Positions 22,014-30,373 of a stretch of 41,990 nucleotides of DNA are shown piece by piece. The stretch lies in assembly GCA_011526585.1 (NCBI GenBank), contig WYBB01000055.1, forward strand, positions 1 through 41,990, written 5' to 3'. The notes beneath the pieces were generated by a model. The model did no database searches. It was not told where the DNA came from and worked only from the letters and a program-made list of their open reading frames with translations. The DNA comes from Deltaproteobacteria bacterium. GTDB lineage: Bacteria > Myxococcota_A > UBA9042 > PHBI01. A program made the translations under genes and the position numbers. The first letter of the stretch is position 1, and each line of letters begins with the position of its first letter.

Positions 22014-24488
22014 ATGTTCGCTCGCGCCCTGGCGCTCCTCCCCCTCGTCGCGCTCGGTTGTACCGACGACAACCGCGCCCCGTCGCTGTCGCTCGTGCTC
22101 GACCAGCAGGTCGTCGTGGGCGAGACCTTGCGCCTCGTGCTCGCCGCCAGCGATCCCGACGGTGATCGCCTCGACTTCTCGGCCGAGGGGCTGCCCAAGG
22201 CGGCGCAGGTCACCCCGCGCGCCGCCGCCGAGGCGGTGCTCGTCTGGAGCCCGCTCATCACCGACACCCAGCCCGGCGGCCGCCGCTACGACGTCGCGAT
22301 CACCGTCGACGACGGCCGCGGCGGGACCGCGCGCCAGACGATCGGCATCGTCGTCTACCCCACCTTCGGCGTGCCCGCCTTCACGCTGCCCGCCGGCGTC
22401 GTGCTCAACCTCGGCCAGGAGAGCGACCTCGAGCTCCTCGTCGAGGTCAAGGACGACGACTCGACCGAGATCGCGATCGAGCTCCTCGAGGCCCCCGCCG
22501 GCGCCAAGCTGCAGCGCGCCGACAAGAAGGTCGCGCACTTCTTCTGGCGCCCCGACGACGAGCAACGCCAGATCGCCGTGCACCGCGCGATCTTCTCCGC
22601 CGTCGACGAGTCGCACGGGCCGATCACCCACGTGCTCACGATCGTGCTCCTCAACGCCGAGAAGCAGTCGGGTTGCCAGGGTCAGCCTCCGACGGTCGCG
22701 CACGCGCCGCCCGCCGATCAGACGCTCGCCGGCCCGCTCGAGCTCTCCGCCACCGCGACCGATGCCCAGAGCCAGGTGCAATCGCTGACCCTGCACTGGA
22801 CGCGTGGCGACCCCAACGGCACCTACGCCGCCGCGGCCTTCGCGCGCGTCACCCAGAGCGGGCCCGACTGGCGCGCCGCGCTCGATCCCGGCGCGCTCGG
22901 CGCGCTCCCCGACCAGGGCGCGCTCCTGCACTATTACCTCGCGGCCACCGACAACGACGACCCGACCGGCGTCGCGTGCGACCAGACCACGCGCTACCCG
23001 AAGACCGGCCACTTCACTCTGGCGCTCTACCCGCCGGGCACCCCGTCGAGCACCTGCGCCGACGACCTCGCCGAGCCCGACGGCTCACCCGCCGAGGCCC
23101 CGCGCCTCAAGCCCGGCACCTACGCGGGTCGCCGCCTCTGCGGCGCCGATCGCGATCTCGCCGCCGTCGACGCGCCGCCCGATACGACGATCGTCGCCTC
23201 GCTCACCTGGAACCCGGCACACGGCACGCCCGCGCTCGGCCTCGTGGACGAGCTCGGCGCCTCCCTCGCCGGCGCCCAGCCCGCCGAGGCGGGACGCCTC
23301 ACGCTCGTGCACGAGCGCCGCGGCGACGCAGCGATCTTCCTCGCGGTCGACGGCGCGGCCGGCGTGCGCATGAGCTACGCGCTCGAGCTCACCGTCGAGG
23401 CGACGCGCTGCGTCGACGACGCGGCCGAGCCGGACTCGAGCCCCGGGCAGGCCCGCCCGCTGGCGCTGGGCGTCCCGGTCAGCCAGAAGATCTGCGCCGG
23501 CGACTCCGACTTCTTCCGCCTCAGCGCGAGCGCCGGCCAGCGCCTCCGGATCGGCGCGTCCTTCGATCACCGCTACGGCGATCTCGATCTCGAGCTGCGC
23601 GCCGCCGACGGCGTCACCGTGCTCGCCTCCGCGGCCTCCGAGAAGAGCCTCGAGGAGGTCACCTGGACCGCCACGCAAGACGGCGACCTGGTCATCCGCG
23701 TGCACGGCGTCGAGGGCGCGAGCAACGCCTACACCCTCGGCGCCACCCTCGACACCTCGAGCACATGCGCCGCCGACGGCCTCGGCGACAACGGCGATCC
23801 CGCCTCGGCGATCGCCCTCTACCAGGGGGTCTACGAGGGCTTCCGCGCCTGCGCCGGCGCCCCGGACTGGTTCGCCGTCGACCTCAACGGCGGCGAGACG
23901 CTCGACGTGCTCGTGCTCGCCGACGGCCCCGAGCACGTTCAGATCCGCGCCTACCGCGACCCGAGCGGACCGCCCGTCGCGACCGGCTCCCCCGACGGCG
24001 AGGGCTTCGCCGAGGTGCAGCTCGTCGCCCAGGGCCCCGAGCGCTTCTACTATGAGGTCGCCGTCGCGCGCGACGCACCCGACGCGGTCGCGACCTACGC
24101 GCTCCTGCAGGAGGTCACCGACCCGCCCGGGCCGTGCCAGCCCGACCGCCTGGAGCCCAACGCCCGGGGCGCGCCCGTGCCGCTTGGCCAGGGCGTGCAC
24201 ACCTGGCTCCGCCTGTGCGGCGACGCCGACACCGACGCCTTCACCTTCGAGGTGCCGGCCTTCACCAACCTCGTCGCCTTCACGGTGCACGGCGCCGCCA
24301 ACACCTCGTACGTCGATCTCGAGCTCTACGATGCGCAGGGCGCGCTGCTCTTCTCCGAGACCGACATCAGCGACGGCGCCTACATGGAGGAGATCCTCGA
24401 GCGCGCCGGCACCTATACCCTGGTCGTGCTGCCCTTCGACGTGCCCGCATCGGGGCTCGGCTACGACCTCGCGCTCTTCCTCGACTGA
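22014..24488 (+). CDS. Lipoprotein with Ig-like and four PPC-like domains
   Basis: The 824-residue product starts at ATG 22014 with lipoprotein Cys16 (LLPLVALGC). Three Ig-like or cadherin-like regions come first, roughly 20-115, 118-220 and 225-340 (for example LVLAASDPDGDRLDFSAEGL and DVAITVDDGRGGTARQ). Four PPC-like (pre-peptidase C-terminal) domains follow. Each starts with a conserved cysteine (Cys348, 466, 585 and 708) and an Asp/Glu-Pro cluster, with a second cysteine about 25 residues later (RRLCGAD, QKICAGD, FRACAGA, LRLCGDA). The cysteine pair looks like a shared disulfide. PPC domains usually accompany secreted peptidases, but no catalytic domain is present, so a binding or scaffolding role is more likely. 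It ends 150 bases before the next, convergent gene. Confidence 0.82.
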   Translation: MFARALALLPLVALGCTDDNRAPSLSLVLDQQVVVGETLRLVLAASDPDGDRLDFSAEGLPKAAQVTPRAAAEAVLVWSPLITDTQPGGRRYDVAITVDDGRGGTARQTIGIVVYPTFGVPAFTLPAGVVLNLGQESDLELLVEVKDDDSTEIAIELLEAPAGAKLQRADKKVAHFFWRPDDEQRQIAVHRAIFSAVDESHGPITHVLTIVLLNAEKQSGCQGQPPTVAHAPPADQTLAGPLELSATATDAQSQVQSLTLHWTRGDPNGTYAAAAFARVTQSGPDWRAALDPGALGALPDQGALLHYYLAATDNDDPTGVACDQTTRYPKTGHFTLALYPPGTPSSTCADDLAEPDGSPAEAPRLKPGTYAGRRLCGADRDLAAVDAPPDTTIVASLTWNPAHGTPALGLVDELGASLAGAQPAEAGRLTLVHERRGDAAIFLAVDGAAGVRMSYALELTVEATRCVDDAAEPDSSPGQARPLALGVPVSQKICAGDSDFFRLSASAGQRLRIGASFDHRYGDLDLELRAADGVTVLASAASEKSLEEVTWTATQDGDLVIRVHGVEGASNAYTLGATLDTSSTCAADGLGDNGDPASAIALYQGVYEGFRACAGAPDWFAVDLNGGETLDVLVLADGPEHVQIRAYRDPSGPPVATGSPDGEGFAEVQLVAQGPERFYYEVAVARDAPDAVATYALLQEVTDPPGPCQPDRLEPNARGAPVPLGQGVHTWLRLCGDADTDAFTFEVPAFTNLVAFTVHGAANTSYVDLELYDAQGALLFSETDISDGAYMEEILERAGTYTLVVLPFDVPASGLGYDLALFLD

Positions 24489-24531
24489 ACGGCCGTCTTT
24501 CGAAGGCCCCGGAACTCGAGCTCGCGAGCGA

Positions 24532-24626
24532 AACGCGCGCGGGCAAGTCACGAGCGAGGGCGCGACGAGGCGTACCCAGGTACGCCGCAGGAGCAACCGA
24601 GCGAAGTGACGCCGCCCCCGCGCGTT
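24532..24626. repeat. Long interrupted palindrome (REP-like intergenic element)
   Basis: The arms pair in blocks: AACGCGCG (24532-24539) with CGCGCGTT (24619-24626), GTCAC with GTGAC, and a perfect core GGCGTACC-CA-GGTACGCC (24569-24586). It fills most of the 150-base gap between two convergent genes. The core and flanks recall REP-type dispersed repeats, but only one copy is in the window. It may also act as a two-way terminator. Confidence 0.6.
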
Positions 24627-24638
24627 GCAGCGGCGAGC

Positions 24639-25328
24639 TCAGCGCCAGAGCTCGCGCAGGGAGACAAGCTGCGCCTCCTTCGGCTCGCCGGGATCGATCC
24701 TCAGGTCGAGCTCGAGCGTGCGCCCGGCGCGCGTGCACGAACAGGTCACGCGCCCCATCGCGTCGACCGGCCCGCAGCTCGGCGTGTCCACGAAAGGATC
24801 ACAGCTCGGCAGCGCCACCTGGCCGGCGGCGACCTGGTGGCCGTCGTGGGTCTTGCGCGTGAGCTTGCCGTCCTTGTCGACCGCGATCGGGAAGTGCACC
24901 CCGTGCGGCACGAAGCGCTCGACCTCGCGCCAGGCCTTTCTCCGCACCGCCTCGTCATAGCGCAGCAGGTGGCCGAGCGCCGTCGGCGGCGCGTCGCACG
25001 GTCCGGCCTGGCGCTCGTCGGCCTCGACCGTCGCGTCCGGGCCGCCGCTCTTGGCAAAGGTCAGGGTCAGCCGCACCCAGCCGCGTGCGCAGCCGCCGGT
25101 GCGGTCGACGAACGCCGCGACGTGACGCTCACCCCGATCGGCCTCACCCCCGGTCGTCGCCAGCGGCAGCGGGCGCACACCGAGCCCCGCCAGCACGCGG
25201 CCCTTCCCCGCCTGCTCACCCGCCCAGGTGTCGATATGTTTCTTTATGTGGGGCGCCACGGCCGGCTCCTCCGAAGGGAGCGGCGGGGGCGCGGCCAGCC
25301 AGAGGACCAGTGATACGAAGAGCAGCAT
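24639..25328 (-). CDS. Probable secreted protein with six cysteines, unknown function
   Basis: The 229-residue product begins MLLFVSLVLWLAAPPPLP, a short hydrophobic leader consistent with export. The mature part has six cysteines (GGCARGW, GPCDAPP, LPSCDPF, PSCGPVD and VTCSCTR), which fits a disulfide-stabilised periplasmic or secreted protein. Alternating strands are likely (WVRLTLTFAKSGG; LELDLRIDPGE). I recognise no family and see no catalytic motif. It is divergent from the aldolase-like gene and convergent with the PPC lipoprotein, so it stands alone on its transcript. Confidence 0.68.
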   Translation of the reverse strand: MLLFVSLVLWLAAPPPLPSEEPAVAPHIKKHIDTWAGEQAGKGRVLAGLGVRPLPLATTGGEADRGERHVAAFVDRTGGCARGWVRLTLTFAKSGGPDATVEADERQAGPCDAPPTALGHLLRYDEAVRRKAWREVERFVPHGVHFPIAVDKDGKLTRKTHDGHQVAAGQVALPSCDPFVDTPSCGPVDAMGRVTCSCTRAGRTLELDLRIDPGEPKEAQLVSLRELWR

Positions 25329-25408
25329 GGGCCGAGGATATGCCCACGTTCATCGGGTGCACAACCGCGACGACGATGGTGCTGGTGACCACGTGCCCCA
25401 GTAGATCC

Positions 25409-25437
25409 TTGACAACCCGCGTGCCGAAGCGTTGAGA
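25409..25437 (+). promoter_or_regulatory. Possible promoter for the aldolase-phosphatase unit
   Basis: A perfect TTGACA (25409-25414) is followed after 17 bases by TTGAGA (25432-25437), a poor -10 match. If used, transcription would start close to the GTG at 25444, giving little or no leader. AGGAGG at 25437-25442 sits too close to that GTG for normal spacing, so promoter and start remain uncertain. Confidence 0.3.
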
Positions 25438-25443
25438 GGAGGG

Positions 25444-26655
25444 GTGAACGCGGCGGAGCTCTGGGAGCGGTGGCGGCGGCTCGCGCGTGAGCTCCCGATG
25501 CCGTGTGCGGTGGTCGATCTCGACGCGCTCGAGCACAACGCCCGCGTGCTGCTCGCGCGCACCCGCGCGCCCGTGACCTTGCGCCTGGCCTCGAAGAGCC
25601 TGCGCGTGCCGGCGCTGATGCGCCACATCCAGGCACTCGACCCCGCGCGCGTGCGTGGCCTCATGACCTTCTCCGCGCGCGAGACCGCGTTGCTGGCGGA
25701 GCACGGCTTCGACGACCTCGTGCTCGCCTACCCGATCGCCTCGCTCGCCGAGGCCCGCCTCCTCATCGAGCTCGGGCGCAGGGACCTCACCGTGCGCGTG
25801 GTCGTCGACAGCGAGGCGCACCTCGATCTCTTCGCGCGCGCCGCCGCCGGCGCCTCGCTCGGCCGCCTGTCGCTCTGCCTCGATCTCGACGTGAGCTGGC
25901 GCCTCTTCGGCGGCCGCCTCCACCTCGGCGTGCGCCGGAGCCCGCTGCGCACCCCGGAGCGCGCGCTCACCCTCGTCGAGCACGCGCGCCGCCTCCGTCT
26001 GCCGGTCAGCGCGCTCATGGCCTACGAGGCGCAGGTCGCCGGCATGCGCGACGACAACCCGACGAGCCGCCACCTCGACCCGGTGCGCCGCTTCATCCGC
26101 GCGCGCAGCAAGCCGCTGGCCGCGCAGCGCCGCCAGGTCGTCATCGACGCCCTCGCCGCCGCGGGCGTGCACCTCGACCTCGTCAACGGCGGCGGCACCG
26201 GCAGCCTGGAGTCGACCAGCGCCGACGGTACCGTCACCGAGGTGACCGCCGGCTCCGGCTTCTACGCGCCGCACCTCTTCGACGGCTATCGCGGCCTCAC
26301 GCTCACGCCAGCCGCCTTCTTCCTCTTGCCGGTCGTGCGCGTGCCCGACCCCGACTGGGTCACCTGCGCCGGCGGCGGCTACCTCGCCTCGGGCCCCGCG
26401 GCCTCCGATCGCGCGCCGATCGTGCACGCCCCGCGCGGCCTCGTGCCCAGCGCGACCGAGGGATTCGGCGAGGTGATGACGCCCTTCCTCCGCGGCAAGG
26501 ACGCGCCGCCGCTCTCGCTCGGCGACCCGGTCGTGTGCCGCCACGCCAAGGCCGGTGAGCTGCTCGAGCGTTTCAATGAGGTGCACTGCGTGCGCGGCGG
26601 CGAGATCGTCGCGCGCGAGCTCACCTATCGCGGGCTCGGCGGGGCGTTCGGATGA
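25444..26655 (+). CDS. PLP-dependent amino acid aldolase/deaminase-like protein (alanine racemase-fold N-terminus)
   Basis: The 403-residue protein (from GTG 25444) has an alanine-racemase-type barrel. PCAVVDLDALEHNAR near residues 20-34 is followed by RLASKSLRVPAL, whose Lys51 is the likely PLP lysine. The C-terminal part fits the D-serine dehydratase-like domain, with CRHAKAGELLERFNEV (His367) instead of the His-x-Cys zinc motif of D-serine dehydratase and D-threonine aldolase. Homologues annotated as amino acid deaminase/aldolase, as I recall them, share the RHAKAGE form. The substrate is probably a D- or beta-hydroxy amino acid, but this is inference. Alternative starts are TTG 25432 and ATG 25498. 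The PPP-type phosphatase gene begins 7 bases after the stop codon, so they are probably co-transcribed. Confidence 0.82.
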   Translation: MNAAELWERWRRLARELPMPCAVVDLDALEHNARVLLARTRAPVTLRLASKSLRVPALMRHIQALDPARVRGLMTFSARETALLAEHGFDDLVLAYPIASLAEARLLIELGRRDLTVRVVVDSEAHLDLFARAAAGASLGRLSLCLDLDVSWRLFGGRLHLGVRRSPLRTPERALTLVEHARRLRLPVSALMAYEAQVAGMRDDNPTSRHLDPVRRFIRARSKPLAAQRRQVVIDALAAAGVHLDLVNGGGTGSLESTSADGTVTEVTAGSGFYAPHLFDGYRGLTLTPAAFFLLPVVRVPDPDWVTCAGGGYLASGPAASDRAPIVHAPRGLVPSATEGFGEVMTPFLRGKDAPPLSLGDPVVCRHAKAGELLERFNEVHCVRGGEIVARELTYRGLGGAFG

Positions 26656-26662
26656 GGTGGCG

Positions 26663-27418
26663 ATGACGACCTGGGCGATCGGTGACATCCACGGCGACAT
26701 CGCCGCGCTCGAGCGGGTGCTCGCCCGGCTCCTGCCGCGCCTCGGCGCGAGCGACACGCTCGTCTTCCTCGGCGACTACGTCGATCGCGGGCCCTCGTCG
26801 CGCGAGGTGATCGCGCGCGTGCGCGAGCTCGAGCAGGCCGGCCCCTGCAAGGTCGTCGCCCTGCGCGGCAACCACGAGGACACCTGGGCCCGCTCCTTCC
26901 ACAACCCCAACCCGGCCTTCCTGCTCCACCGCGGCAACGGCTGCGCCGCCACCTGGCGCTCGTTCACCGATCGCCCGCCCGCGCCCGCCGACGCCGAGCT
27001 CAGCGACGACGAGCTCCTCCAGCTCCTCGACGTGGCGAGCTGGCTGCCGGCCGACGTCGCCGCCTGGATGGCCGCGCGCCCCGCCTGGTACGAGGACGAG
27101 CACGCCATCTACGTGCACGCGGGCCTCGACGGCGAGGACCAGCACTGGAGCCACCCCTCCGCCGGGCGCGAGAAACCGCTCTTCTGGATGCGCGAGCCCG
27201 ACTTCTTCACCGGCTATCACGGCAAGCGCGTCGTCTTCGGCCACACGCGCACACGCGACCTGCCGACCGATCACCTCGGCTTCTTCCGCCGCCTGGTCGA
27301 CGACCCGGCCGACGTCTGGCATCGCGGTGATCTCATCGGCGTCGACACCGGCGCCGGCATGGGCGGCTTCCTCTCGGCGGTGAGCCTGCCCGATCTCGAG
27401 GTCATCGAGAGTCGCTGA
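26663..27418 (+). CDS. PPP-family metallophosphoesterase (Ser/Thr phosphatase-like)
   Basis: The 251-residue protein carries all PPP signature motifs: GDIHGD (Asp8, His10), GDYVDRG (Asp38, Asp41), GNHED (Asn70, His71), then VHAGL and FGHTRTR for the remaining metal ligands. These bind two metal ions for hydrolysis of phosphoesters. Length matches the bacterial PrpA/PrpB-like group, which can dephosphorylate proteins or small molecules such as dinucleoside polyphosphates (ApaH-like). The ATG at 26663 follows GAGGTGG. It could oppose the Hanks-type kinase at 14149-15960, but no linkage supports that. It follows the aldolase-like gene by 7 bases. Confidence 0.9.
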   Translation: MTTWAIGDIHGDIAALERVLARLLPRLGASDTLVFLGDYVDRGPSSREVIARVRELEQAGPCKVVALRGNHEDTWARSFHNPNPAFLLHRGNGCAATWRSFTDRPPAPADAELSDDELLQLLDVASWLPADVAAWMAARPAWYEDEHAIYVHAGLDGEDQHWSHPSAGREKPLFWMREPDFFTGYHGKRVVFGHTRTRDLPTDHLGFFRRLVDDPADVWHRGDLIGVDTGAGMGGFLSAVSLPDLEVIESR

Positions 27419-27456
27419 TCACGCGCTGGCCAAAGGGCCCGCGCCGTCGTGCCCGA

Positions 27457-28614
27457 TCACGCCAGCGCGCGAACCATCGCCATCGACGCGTTCATGTCGC
27501 TCACCGAGAAGCGGGCCAGCGCGCGCCACGGCTCGACCCAGTCGGGGAAGCTCACGGCCTCGCGCACGAGGCGCCTGGTGATCTCGGTGCGCGCCTCGGG
27601 CGAGACGTGCGGGCGCAGCATCACCAGGAGCTGGGTGTCGACGCCGAACGAGGCGACGTAGCGATCGATGACCGCCGGCACGAGCGCCGGATCCCGCGAC
27701 GACGCGAAGATGAGCTTGGACAGCACGCGCTGCGCGTGGCGCCAGGTCGGAAAGCGCGCGATGATCGACTTCAGGCGCTCGACGTCGAGCACCGCGACCC
27801 CCTGCGCCAGCGCGAGCTCGGCCAGGCCGACGAGGTGCGCCAGTTGCGCGCGCGAGAGCGCGCCGAGGTCGGCCACCGCCAGGTGCTGAGCTTGCCCCAG
27901 GCGCTCGAGCCAGGCGCTCTTGCCCGCGCCCGAGAGCGTCGCCTCCGGCACGCGCGCCGCGACGTAGGCCTCGAGGCTCGCGTCGCCGAGCGCCTCGACG
28001 AAGTCGATCGCCGCGCCCCACGCGTGCTCGTCGAGCAGGATCTCGACGATGCGCGCGGGCGCATCGCGGTGGCCGACGTGATGCATGAGGCAGAGCTGCG
28101 CCAGGGCCCAGCGCGGACAATGCGCGCGCTCGAGCGTGCTGGCGAACTCGAGGACCTGATCCCCGACCGCGCCCCCGAGGATGGCGCGTCCGCTCTCGAG
28201 TCGCGCGAGCTTCCAGCCGGCGTCGAGATCGAAGTGGCGCAAGCGCTCGAGCAGGGCCTCGGGATCGCTCTCGAGATCGGCCGGCGGGCCCTCCTTGAGC
28301 GACTTCATCAGCGCGCCGAGCCCGGCGTTCGCCTCGGCGTTGCGCGGCACGCGCTCGGCCGCGGTGTCGCGATCGAAGAGCTCGAGCTCGCGCCCGCGCT
28401 CGGCCAGGGTCGTGCGGATGACGCGCGTCGACGCCTCCTCGGGGCCGCGCCGCGTCCGCGAAAAGAGCGCCGCGTCGAGCTCCGTCGGTGGCGCCCGATC
28501 GGGCGCGCCCCAGGAGTCGTTGGGATCAGGGGGAGCCGGCGCGAGCTCGACGAGCTCGGTGGGCAACGCGCCGAGCCCTCGGGCGTCGGCGAGCTCTTGC
28601 AGTCGTTGGTTCAT
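27457..28614 (-). CDS. Helical protein of unknown function, second gene of a two-gene unit
   Basis: The 385-residue protein has no signal peptide or transmembrane helix and is probably cytoplasmic. The first 95 residues are Pro/Glu/Arg-rich and look disordered. The rest is rich in Leu and Ala, forming helix-like runs of about 30-40 residues (for example WALAQLCLMHHVGHRDAPAR, VERLKSIIARFPTWRHAQRV and AVIDRYVASFGVDTQLLVML). This pattern suggests HEAT- or TPR-like helical repeats. It begins 22 bases after the VQ-rich gene on the same strand, with AGGGATC before its ATG, so the two are probably co-transcribed. I recognise no family. A cognate or immunity-like role for its neighbour is only a hypothesis. 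Confidence 0.72.
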   Translation of the reverse strand: MNQRLQELADARGLGALPTELVELAPAPPDPNDSWGAPDRAPPTELDAALFSRTRRGPEEASTRVIRTTLAERGRELELFDRDTAAERVPRNAEANAGLGALMKSLKEGPPADLESDPEALLERLRHFDLDAGWKLARLESGRAILGGAVGDQVLEFASTLERAHCPRWALAQLCLMHHVGHRDAPARIVEILLDEHAWGAAIDFVEALGDASLEAYVAARVPEATLSGAGKSAWLERLGQAQHLAVADLGALSRAQLAHLVGLAELALAQGVAVLDVERLKSIIARFPTWRHAQRVLSKLIFASSRDPALVPAVIDRYVASFGVDTQLLVMLRPHVSPEARTEITRRLVREAVSFPDWVEPWRALARFSVSDMNASMAMVRALA

Positions 28615-28636
28615 GATCCCTGACTACACGATCCGC

Positions 28637-29935
28637 TCAGGACCCACCACCCGGCGTGGTCAGAGGCGGCATGCCGAGCTCGGCGCGCAGCCGGTCGACC
28701 TCGGCGCGCGCACCCGGCAGCGCGTTCTTCGCCTGGCGCCAGGTGTTGGCCTCGACCGCCGTGCGCCCGGCCTCGATCGCCACGCCGATCACGTCGGCGC
28801 CGTTGCCGACGGTGTCGAGCACCGGCCCGAGCGAGCTGAGGCTGCCGAGCGTCTCCTTGGCAGCTTCGAGGATGCCGCCCGCGGTGTCCGAGGTGTTGCC
28901 GACCACGTCGGAGGCGTTGCCGACCGTCTCGGCGGCGGACGAGCCCTGCTGGGCCGCCTCCTCCGCCTTCTTCTTGTCGATCTCCGCCTGGGTCTGCGTC
29001 TCGAGCGCCTTGGCCTCCTCGGCTTGAACCGCCAGTCTTTGCACGTGCTCGTAGATCCACTGCACGTTGCTCGCGTCCTCGCGGATGAGGTCGATCGCCA
29101 GGGTGATGTCGATGTCGACGAGCCCGGTGTCGAGCGCGTTGGCGATGCGCAGGAGCTCGTTGTCGACCTGGTCGGAGGTCTGCTGCTCGATGACCTTGCT
29201 GACCTTGTTGTTGCCGATGATCGTGCCGAGGAGCCCGGCTCCCGCGCCGATCACCGCCCCGATCGGCGCTCCCAGCGGTCCGCCGATCGCCGTGCCCGCG
29301 AGGGCGCCGACCTTGGCCGAGGTGGCGATGATCGGGCCGCCGACCAGCGCCGTGAACCCGGACCAGCCGGTCTTGACCGCCGCCCACTTGGTCCGCGCTT
29401 GCGCGCAGTGCTGCTTCATCGCCGCGAGCAGCTCTTCGATCTGCGCTTCCTTGAGCTGCAGCTCCTGCTGCTTGCGCGCTTGCTCGGCGGCGGCCGGGTC
29501 GGCGCCCGGCGCATTGGCCCCGGCGTTGGCGCCGTCGGCCGTCGTCGTGTTGGCGCCGCCCGTCGTCGGGGCCGCACCGGGCGCGGGTGCCTGGGTCGGC
29601 GGCGCGGGAGGCGCGGCCGGTGGGGTCCCGCTGCCTTCGCGCTGCACGACCATGCGCTGCACCGCACGCTCGCGGCGCTGCACCGGCGCACCCTGGCCGC
29701 CCGCGCGCGCCTGCACGGCAGCTGGCCCGCTCTGTCCGGACTGGCCCACGTGCGCGATGCCGGCGCCCTGCTGCTCGGGGGTGTGCCGTTGCACCGGGTG
29801 CAGCATCGACATCTGCACATCGAGGTCCGAGCCGCGCAGCGCGCTCTTGAGCTGTACGCCGCCTCCGCTGGGCGGAGCGCTCGAGCTCTGGGGCTGGGAC
29901 GGTGCTTGTTCGTGACTCTGTGCAACGGCGGTCAT
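28637..29935 (-). CDS. VQ-rich protein with glycine-zipper hydrophobic segment
   Basis: The 432-residue protein lacks a Sec signal peptide. The N-terminal 105 residues are Gln/Ser/Pro-rich and carry seven Val-Gln sites (GVQLKSALRG, DVQMSM, HPVQRH, AVQARA, PVQRRERAVQRMVVQREG). Similar VQR stretches occur in proteins linked to extracellular contractile injection systems in myxobacteria, as I recall. An Ala/Pro/Thr-rich linker follows (107-148), then a helical segment (about 150-185) and a glycine zipper at about 195-240 (GALAGTAIGGPLGAPIGAVI), a motif of membrane-inserting or pore-forming helices. The rest is helical, with NASDVVGNTSDTAGG-type repeats. GAGGAG lies 5 bases before the ATG, and a TTGACG -35-like element is at 30009-30014. 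A secreted or injected effector is possible; no injection-system genes are in the window. Confidence 0.72.
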   Translation of the reverse strand: MTAVAQSHEQAPSQPQSSSAPPSGGGVQLKSALRGSDLDVQMSMLHPVQRHTPEQQGAGIAHVGQSGQSGPAAVQARAGGQGAPVQRRERAVQRMVVQREGSGTPPAAPPAPPTQAPAPGAAPTTGGANTTTADGANAGANAPGADPAAAEQARKQQELQLKEAQIEELLAAMKQHCAQARTKWAAVKTGWSGFTALVGGPIIATSAKVGALAGTAIGGPLGAPIGAVIGAGAGLLGTIIGNNKVSKVIEQQTSDQVDNELLRIANALDTGLVDIDITLAIDLIREDASNVQWIYEHVQRLAVQAEEAKALETQTQAEIDKKKAEEAAQQGSSAAETVGNASDVVGNTSDTAGGILEAAKETLGSLSSLGPVLDTVGNGADVIGVAIEAGRTAVEANTWRQAKNALPGARAEVDRLRAELGMPPLTTPGGGS

Positions 29936-30036
29936 GATCGCTCCTCGCGGGCTTGGGAGCCTCGAGACCGAACCCAGTCCCCATGACCTAACGCGTTTCC
30001 CACACCCGCGTCAATTCCGGCGCATTAACCGGCAGA

Positions 30037-30354
30037 TTATCCCCGTGGCAGATCGCCCAGCGCGTTCTTCGGATCGAGGAAACGCTCGAGCTTGGCGCGC
30101 AGGTACTTGATGCCGCGCGCGCGCAGGAGGAAGCCGGGGTCGGTCGCGTCGCAGGTCACCCTGGCCCCCTCGACGCGCACGTGCACGTCGATGCGGATCC
30201 CGAGGTAGCGCACCGCGATCTCCGCGTCCGATCCGCGCCAGCTCACCTCGGCGCGGTACTTGTTCTGATAGAACTCACCGAGCGCCTCGATGCGGCTCCT
30301 CGCCTCGTCGAGCGTCAGCGTATGCGGCACCTCGAGCTGGATTCGTCCTGCCAT
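30037..30354 (-). CDS. PHA-granule-region family protein
   Basis: The 105-residue product from ATG 30354 matches the polyhydroxyalkanoic acid system family (PHA_gran_rgn). It begins IQLEVPHTLTLDEARSRIEA, continues with a central YRAEVSWRGSDAEIAVRYLG, and ends with helical KYLRAKLERFL. Starts farther upstream would add Arg/Ala-rich residues lying antisense to the neighbouring SGNH gene's end. The small cytoplasmic protein is found near PHA genes in some bacteria, but no PHA synthase or phasin is seen here. Its biochemical role is not established. It ends 101 bases before the VQ-rich gene. Confidence 0.75.
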   Translation of the reverse strand: MAGRIQLEVPHTLTLDEARSRIEALGEFYQNKYRAEVSWRGSDAEIAVRYLGIRIDVHVRVEGARVTCDATDPGFLLRARGIKYLRAKLERFLDPKNALGDLPRG

Positions 30355-30373
30355 GGATCCGGCTATAGCCCGC

